From positions 248,001-312,000 of the forward strand of contig JAKSGN010000036.1 in NCBI GenBank assembly GCA_024180945.1: a DNA stretch of 64,000 bases, read 5' to 3'. Numbering within the stretch: position 1 is the stretch's first letter; every line of letters begins with the position of its first letter. The DNA is from Macrophomina tecta. Taxonomy: Eukaryota > Ascomycota > Dothideomycetes > Botryosphaeriales > Botryosphaeriaceae. The notes under the pieces are model-generated. The model searched no databases. It saw only the letters and a program-made list of their open reading frames with translations, and was not told where the DNA came from. The translations under genes and the position numbers were made by a program. Shown here one piece after another: positions 58,508-64,000 of this stretch.

Positions 58508-61500
58508 ATGCCTCTCGGGACCATCAACGCTTCGGAGGAGAAGGTCCCCGGTACTGTCTCTCTCATCGATGAAGGGGTAGGAGACACTTCGCGTCGTCTC
58601 AAACACGCAACAGGCAAGGTGTGTCAGAGTCAGATTTATTGACAGCAAAACACTAATTCTGCAGAATGCACATATCGTGCTCGTCCCGCAGCCTTCGGAA
58701 GACCCGAACGATCCACTGGTAGGTCTGCTTTCCGATGGCCTTTTGCGGTTGCTACACATCCAGGCGGCTCACGTTAGTAGAACTGGCCACTATGGAAAAA
58801 AGATGTTACCTACGCTATCGTATTCATCGCAACAATCATATTTGCTGCCGTTCCGGCCCCAATGCTGGCGCCAGCAACCGTCGTGCTCTCGACCATACTG
58901 GGCGTTACCCTGGATGAGGTGGCTGAGCTCTCCGGATACCAACTCCTGCTCGTCGGCTGCTTCGGGTAAGAATAATGCCAGATGCCAAAGTTCCCACTCT
59001 AAGTTCATTAGACCAATCGTATCAGCGCTGGCGCGCAAGTACGGCAAACGGCCACAGTTTATCTTCGCCGCCGTGATGGGCGTCATCGGCACCGGCATCT
59101 GCATTGCAGCCCACGAAGACTACGACACCCTTCTCGCTGGTAGACTTGTCCAAGGCCTCGGAACGACTGCTTTCGAGAGCCTCTCAGTGGCCTTTTTGGG
59201 TGACATGTAATTGACGTCGTGCCAGGCCCTCTGTACTCGGCCGCAAACTGACACTCCCCAGCTACTTCGTCCACGAACGTGGTGTCCGCACTGGTATCAT
59301 GGTCCTCTGCCTCACCTGCACGTCCTCTCTCGTTGCCATCATCGGCGGGCCGATAACCTCTAGGCTTGGGTGGCGGTACATGTTCATTATACACCTACCG
59401 TTCGCCATTGCAGGCGCACTGGCGGTGATCTTCCTCGTGCCGGAGACTCAGTTTCGGCATCCAAGCCAGGATAGTCATTTACATGATCAGCCTAAAGATC
59501 GAGCCGCAGAATCAAACGTCAACGGGGAGAAGAATCAGGCAGACATTGAACGCATAGAGAGTGCCCAGACGGCAAACACGACGAAGAAGACTTATTTGCA
59601 AAGCCTGGCGCCATACAGCGGGAATTTCACTGATGAGTCCCCGATCAAATTACTCGTTGCGCCTCTGGTTGTACTCCTCAATCCGGCTGTGTTTTGGGTA
59701 AGTGCAGCACCAATGCTCACGAAACTCCTAAACTGAGGCTATCTAGACCATTCTGGACGCTGGAATCATAGTGGTGAGTATAGATAAATTTTCATTGCTT
59801 AGTGTCGTCCGCTAATCCTTACAGGCATTTTATGTCAGCTTATCGTATGTCCTGGCACAAATTTGGTCTATGCCTCCATACAACCTTAGCCCCGAAGGCA
59901 ACGGTTACTTCTACGTCGGAGGTAGGTGCAGGCGTCCGTCCGCCAGAACTTGGCTCACAGCCACGTAAGGACTTCTCGGCGGTCTCATCGGCGGCCTCGG
60001 ATCTGGAAAACTCTGCGACATATCTTCCAGGACCTTCGCAAGGTTAAACAGAGGGATCTACGAGCCAGAATTTCGGATCCCGGTGCAAATCATCGCCGCT
60101 CTGTTACTGGGTATAGGATACTTTGTTTTCATGTGGAAAATGGAGAACCCGACGTCAAAAGGGTACTGTCTAGGAGCGTTCTGTCACGGTTGTATCTGTT
60201 GCGGAATCACCGTGGCTTCGAATTCGGCCTCGCTGTATATCTTGTAAGACTGGTCGCCCACTTTTCAATTTCTTCCGGGCTTGAGACTGATTTGCGGAAG
60301 GGATTCGTACAAGGAACAAGCGACCGAGATATTCATCCTGCAGATGACTGCCAAGAATCTGCTCTTCTACGGCTTTTCGACATTCGTCAACACTTGGGTT
60401 GCAACTGACGGCCCTCCAGAGATCTTCAAGGTCTATGGAATTGTGTCGCTGTGTATAGTCGCCACATGCATCCCAATGTGTCAGTTACGTCGCTTACTCA
60501 TACATAGCACAGCTGCTACCGCACCCGTGCAAAAGTCAGGGCGCACGGACGTGCACGAGTCAAAACAACAACGTACCCTCTTCATCCCTTGCCTCATTAC
60601 ACCACCATGCAGCGCATCTTTGGACGCGAAATTTCAGGCAATGCTAGGCAAAGGCATCAGCTTTCACATGATCAACGAGTTTCGGTTATTACACAATCGC
60701 AAGATGGTAAATCTGGGCGTCAAATTGCCCGTGAGACTCGCTTCTCAGAACACGCAATTAGGAGCTGCATCAACCACTACAATACGACTGGCCAGATTGA
60801 TCTAATACCTCGTACTGGCCGTCCCCCCAAAGTCAGCCTTCGCACGGAGCGCCAGATTATTCGTTTTGTTAACCGGTTCCCAAAACTTAAGCACAGCCAG
60901 GTGATTAAGCAACTCCAGTTATCTATCCATAAAGATACGCTCAGGCGTATTCTACGCAAGAACCATATTACCAAATGGCGTGCAAAGAATCGGCCTTGGA
61001 TCTCTCAAGCGAATGCCCGCATTCGGTACCAATATGCAAAGAAATACCGGTATAAGAGCTGGAGATGGTGGATGAGGGTTACGTTCGGTGATGAGTGCTC
61101 AGTTGAGCAGGGCTCTGGCCACGCACCAAGCTGGGTTTTCCGTACGCCTGGCCAGCAAAAGTGGGACCAAAGCCGGCTTAATACACGGCCACTTGGCAAG
61201 AAGGCAAGATGTATGGTATGGGGTGGCTTTTCAGGCCAGCTAGGGGTGTCTGATTTACACGTTATGGAGCGTGATTTGGACTCTCCTAGGCAAGGCTATA
61301 CTGCCAAATCCTATATCAAAGTACTGGAGGAACAGGTGCCAAGAAACTACGACTATGGTATGTACTGGTTACAAGATGGTGCTGGTATTCATCGGGCGAA
61401 CCGGGTGAAGAAATGGCTGCGTGATCACCAAATTAGGTGCATTACTCACCCCCCATATTCGCCTGATCTGAACCTCCAGGAATACCTTTGGTGGCCACTA

Positions 61501-61923
61501 AAGATGAAGCTTCAAGAGATTGCGCCATTTATTGAGCTTGAGAAGAATCCTGAGCGCGTGGAGGCGTTACTAGCTGAGTGGTTACCTAGGGCATACGCAT
61601 TGGTGGAAAAACCAAGCCTTAAAGCGCTTTGTAAAAGTATGCCACAACGGCTTGTAGATGTTATTCAAGCTGGTGGCTATCAAACTCGCTGGTAGCCTAG
61701 CTTTATAAAGAATCAACTCTTACTGCATTTGAGCAACTCCTTGTTGAATAATACGACTCCAAAGTATTGGTGTTGGTGGCAGGATAATTAGCGCCTTGGC
61801 CGTGCGCCCTGACTTTTGCACGGGTGCGGTAACTGCAATTTTACAGATGTATTCGGGAAGGTCAACCGCCAATGGATGCACAGCATTTCACTGATGCAGA
61901 AACTCGGTGTTGCATATGTGTGA
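58508..61923 (+). CDS. MFS transporter (DHA1, HOL1-like) with transposon in last intron
   Basis: Twelve-TM plasma-membrane transporter. Ten exons keep phase throughout: 58508-58618, 58665-58718, 58781-58965, 59012-59206, 59262-59697, 59747-59773, 59825-59921, 59970-60243, 60301-60479 and 61847-61923; 544 residues. The ATG at 58508 gives MPLGTINASEEKVPGTVSL, the family start. Conserved blocks: HIVLVPQPSEDPNDPLNWPL, RKYGKRPQFIFAAV, GRLVQGLGTTAFESLSVAFL, YFVHERGVRTG, GGPITSRLGWRYMF, GLIGGLGSGKLCD and VYGIVSLCIVATCIPMYVFG. Without its inserted element the last intron would be 54 bp (60480-60518 plus 61832-61846) with branch sequence GCTAAC. With a 1.3-kb element in it, splicing may fail; truncation would cost only the last 25 residues after the membrane domain. 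HOL1 relatives carry cations, polyamines or drugs; the substrate here is unknown. Confidence 0.9.
60517..60518. repeat. TA target-site duplication, left
   Basis: Left copy of the TA dinucleotide; the right copy is at 61830-61831. Removing the element and one copy restores GCTAAC. Confidence 0.9.
60519..60548 (+). repeat. Left terminal inverted repeat of the Tc1-like element
   Basis: Begins CCGCACCCGTGC and ends GCGCACGG; 30 of 30 bases match the reverse complement of the right end. Sequence similarity stops right after position 60548. Confidence 0.95.
60607..61695 (+). CDS. Tc1/mariner transposase (DDE superfamily)
   Basis: Intact, 362 residues from the ATG at 60607; catalyses cut-and-paste transposition through binding of the terminal repeats. 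An N-terminal helix-turn-helix (GKSGRQIARETRFSEHAIR, about 34-53) is followed by the GRPP (GRPR-like) minor-groove motif at 71-74 and a second helix-turn-helix region around 95-125. The catalytic triad is Asp162 (FGDECS), Asp257 (LQDGAG) and Glu292 (PDLNLQEYLWW); 34 residues between the last two define the DD34E Tc1 group. GGFSGQLG and THPPYSPDLN are standard blocks. No internal stop or frameshift is present, so the enzyme could be active. Confidence 0.95.
   Translation: MQRIFGREISGNARQRHQLSHDQRVSVITQSQDGKSGRQIARETRFSEHAIRSCINHYNTTGQIDLIPRTGRPPKVSLRTERQIIRFVNRFPKLKHSQVIKQLQLSIHKDTLRRILRKNHITKWRAKNRPWISQANARIRYQYAKKYRYKSWRWWMRVTFGDECSVEQGSGHAPSWVFRTPGQQKWDQSRLNTRPLGKKARCMVWGGFSGQLGVSDLHVMERDLDSPRQGYTAKSYIKVLEEQVPRNYDYGMYWLQDGAGIHRANRVKKWLRDHQIRCITHPPYSPDLNLQEYLWWPLKMKLQEIAPFIELEKNPERVEALLAEWLPRAYALVEKPSLKALCKSMPQRLVDVIQAGGYQTRW
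61800..61829 (-). repeat. Right terminal inverted repeat of the Tc1-like element
   Basis: Reverse complement of the left repeat over 30 bp; ends GGGTGCGG immediately before TA. Confidence 0.95.
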
Positions 61924-62389
61924 TGCGTATTATACAAAGCTCATGGTTTAGCTGTGATGGCTTTTCCTTGTACAAATGCTACTTTGTTTTGAGATGATAT
62001 GAGGTGGTATCCACAAACCCTCATGATACGCTCTCGGCCCAGATAAGCTATCCTCTCAGCATAAACGCCGGAAGATTCCAGAGGCGGCTGTGGGTCTCCT
62101 GAGCGACTGCAGCTCGTGCACTCAGAGCCGCGTTTGTCTGGTCCGGTAAAGGATCCATATTTGACAATTCACTGTTTATTCGCGAATTAAACGAATTGGG
62201 ATACAACCAAAATTCTTTTTGCGAGATCTGATAGATGTCAGCGTTGGGGCTCTGGCCGCGAAAATGCATTAGCCGACCAAAGATTTCACGTACACTTCGG
62301 GGTCCCCAACGGCCTTCTGCTCCCCCCCCCCCAAAACGCGCCAGCCTTTTCCATGGTGTGCCACCCACCAAGATCCGCCGACCTCTGTC
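61924..62389. other. Convergent intergenic region
   Basis: 3' UTRs of the MFS gene and of the TPT-family gene. Includes a C-run at about 62323-62332. No other feature. Confidence 0.6.
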
Positions 62390-63585
62390 CTACAACCTCA
62401 GCAGGCGCTTGAACTTCTCCGGCCCGAGTTTGTAGTACGTCAGTCCGGCCAGCGCAATGCCGTAGCCAAACAGCTGTAGCAGCGTGACGGGATCCTTGAA
62501 CAGTACCATCGACGCCACGACGAGCAGGATGTCCTTCAGGACGCCGCACAGCGTGAGCACCACCGCCGACGTCTTCTTCACCAAGAAAACCACGGCGACA
62601 TTCAGCAGGAACGCCAAGGCCGCATTTGCCAGCAGGGTGAAGGGGCCGACGTGCAGGATGTCGGCCATCGAGATGGCGGGCAGCTCGAAGAAGAGCAGCG
62701 GCAAGGCGTTGATCAGGACGGTGGCGGGCGCGAAGTAGTACAGCGAGACGAGCGGCTCCATCTTGAACTCGTCGCCGCTGAGGATGCGCTGCACGAGCAC
62801 CAGGCGCGTCGCCTCGATGCCGATGCCCGCGACTTGGATGAGGAAGCCGAAGAGCTGGAACTTGATCTCGCCGAAGGAGGCGATCATAACGCCGACGACG
62901 ATGACGGACACTTTGCTGAGCGTGGTGAGGTCGGGCGGGGCGAGGCCGAGCGCCCAGGTTGCGAGGAGGGTGGCGACGGCGTTGGTGGCCTGGAGTGGAG
63001 GGTCGGAAAGGGTTGGGCACAGGCGGTGCTGGGGGGGAGACGTACTTTGAGCATTTGGATGAAGGAGACGCTGAGGTAGAGGTAGGCGACGTTGCCGAAG
63101 ACGAGCGAGAGGGAGTTGAAGACGGCGATGGGCAGGATGGCCCTGATATAGACCTTTTTGGTCATGGGCACCTTATGTCTTGACTCCAAAATGCTGGTGT
63201 AGCGCGCCATTATTTGCGTCGTGATGGTGGCGAAGAGCAGATGCCATGTTGTCAGGAAGACGGCTGATGCAGGTGAGCTTCAGTTTCAACGGCGGGGGCT
63301 GCTCACTTACGAAAAGCGAAGCCAGCTGTGTGCAGGATGTACTTGTTGAAAATGATAACGCCGGAGCTTGCAGCTATCCAGGAACTGGCAGCCTGCCGTT
63401 AACTGACTTGGCGCCCGAATGCGGGCACCATCAAGCACTCACATGACGAAGAAAGGCGCGGGAATAGACGACAGCTTGTCTTTCTGCAGTGTGGCAGACG
63501 CGGGGGCCGGGAGGGAGTGCTCCAGCCGTGGCCCTTGGGCTGTATCCAGCTTGTCGAGCCCATCTTCCTCATTCCTGTTCGACAT
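62390..63585 (-). CDS. Triose-phosphate/nucleotide-sugar transporter family protein (TPT, DMT superfamily)
   Basis: Golgi/ER-type antiporter of the drug/metabolite transporter superfamily. Four exons in phase: 63585-63443, 63384-63311, 63263-63046 and 62989-62390; introns 47-58 bp; 344 residues. The ATG at 63585 gives a polar N-terminus followed by SWIAASSGVIIFNKYIL, the family signature of TM1-2. TTWHLLFATITTQI, IAVFNSLSLVFGNVAYLYLS, SVSFIQMLK, VGVMIASFGEIKFQLFGF and the C-terminal KKTSAVVLTLCGVLKDILLV are TPT blocks; about ten TM segments. The last residues GPEKFKRLLRL are basic, as for ER/Golgi retention. The substrate is unknown. Confidence 0.93.
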
Positions 63586-64000
63586 TGTGGGTGGGTGAAG
63601 TCTGCTGAAGCAACAGCGGGGAAAACAAGCTTCAATTAAGTGGGTGAGAGCAAAGAAAAAGGGACGGGGGCTAGACCAGATGCCGGAACGCAGATTGTGG
63701 CTATGCCGCACGTTTGTGCGCTATGGTAACCCCATTCGTCGACGACAAATCGGAAGGATCTATAGCATTGCAAAATCCGACGGGCGAAGTTGCAGGCACA
63801 AGCCAGGGACAGTTCGTAACGCAGTCTTTGCTGATGGGTTACAGGATGGACTCTTCCTCAAGAGCCAATGGAAAGCTCAAACAAGAGGTATGCGGCCCTT
63901 AATTGCCCCCCGCTGCCGCCCGTATTCTCTCGCTTTTCCGGACCCCTGAGTACGCGTCACCGCTGCGCAGGTGCATCCCTATCGTTTCATTCGGAAACGC
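63586..64000. other. Right edge, promoter of TPT-family gene
   Basis: Upstream of the TPT gene on the minus strand. Short frames here show no motifs. A further gene may begin beyond base 64000. Confidence 0.5.

Larger units (their letters stand above)
60519..61829 (+). mobile_element. Complete Tc1/mariner-type DNA transposon (DD34E), 1,311 bp
   Basis: Bounded by 30-bp perfectly matching terminal inverted repeats and flanked on both sides by TA (60517-60518 and 61830-61831), the target duplication of this superfamily. It contains one intact transposase gene. It sits in the same orientation as the host MFS gene, inside its last intron. Intact repeats, target duplication and reading frame point to a recent insertion. 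Confidence 0.95.

Noticed and set aside
58445..60480. MFS transporter first looked like a string of broken fragments
   Set aside because: All apparent stops and frame changes fall in short introns with GT..AG ends, and ten exons keep phase, so it is a normal gene.
60482..60488. CAGTTAC near the left transposon end, also seen inverted beside the right end, suggesting longer terminal repeats with an insertion
   Set aside because: The left copy lies in host intron sequence; the true repeats start at CCGCACCC right next to TA on both sides, and the restored intron explains both flanks.

Overview
The window is nuclear DNA of a filamentous ascomycete (Pezizomycotina). The evidence is many short spliceosomal introns (about 44-100 bp, GT..AG, several with CTAAC/CTGAC-type branch sites), roughly 2 kb gene spacing, and fungus-specific families: Zn2Cys6 and GATA factors, HET, DUF3176, HOL1-like MFS and END3. 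A Dothideomycetes source is a guess from the overall gene set.

Layout. 1-10 kb: an amino-acid permease cut by the left edge, a large uncharacterised membrane protein, a decayed HET relic, an MDR-type oxidoreductase and a palmitoyl-protein thioesterase. 11-30 kb: a housekeeping and regulatory stretch with a Zn2Cys6 factor, the replicative helicase subunit MCM3, a Rad5/Rad16-type SNF2-RING protein, the type II PI4-kinase LSB6 and an AreB-type GATA factor. 32-41 kb: a PRPP synthetase with a large insertion, a GNAT and an HSL-type hydrolase whose reading frames overlap tail to tail, and the Hsp110-type chaperone Hsp88. 41-47 kb is accessory in character: a tRNA-Arg(ACG), a DUF3176 pseudogene and a secreted cysteine-rich protein. 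47-57 kb: an IRC5/LSH-type remodeller, END3, a secreted haem peroxidase, a second GNAT and a small membrane protein. 58-64 kb: a HOL1-like MFS transporter carrying a complete Tc1-type transposon in its last intron, and a TPT/nucleotide-sugar transporter family gene.

There is no biosynthetic cluster or defence-like operon; genes are mostly independent. Themes shared by neighbours are DNA replication and chromatin (MCM3 and two SNF2 proteins, with MluI-box motifs upstream of MCM3 and the IRC5-like gene), nitrogen and nutrient handling (permease, AreB) and endocytosis/phosphoinositides (LSB6, END3).

The most notable observation is the transposon. It is 1,311 bp long with 30-bp identical terminal repeats, an intact DD34E transposase and a TA target duplication. 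It landed in the TA of the predicted branch-point sequence of a 54-bp intron, so the MFS gene still reads correctly across all ten exons if a roughly 1.37-kb intron can be removed. Exon boundaries were derived by hand from splice consensus, reading phase and family knowledge; none was tested against RNA data.
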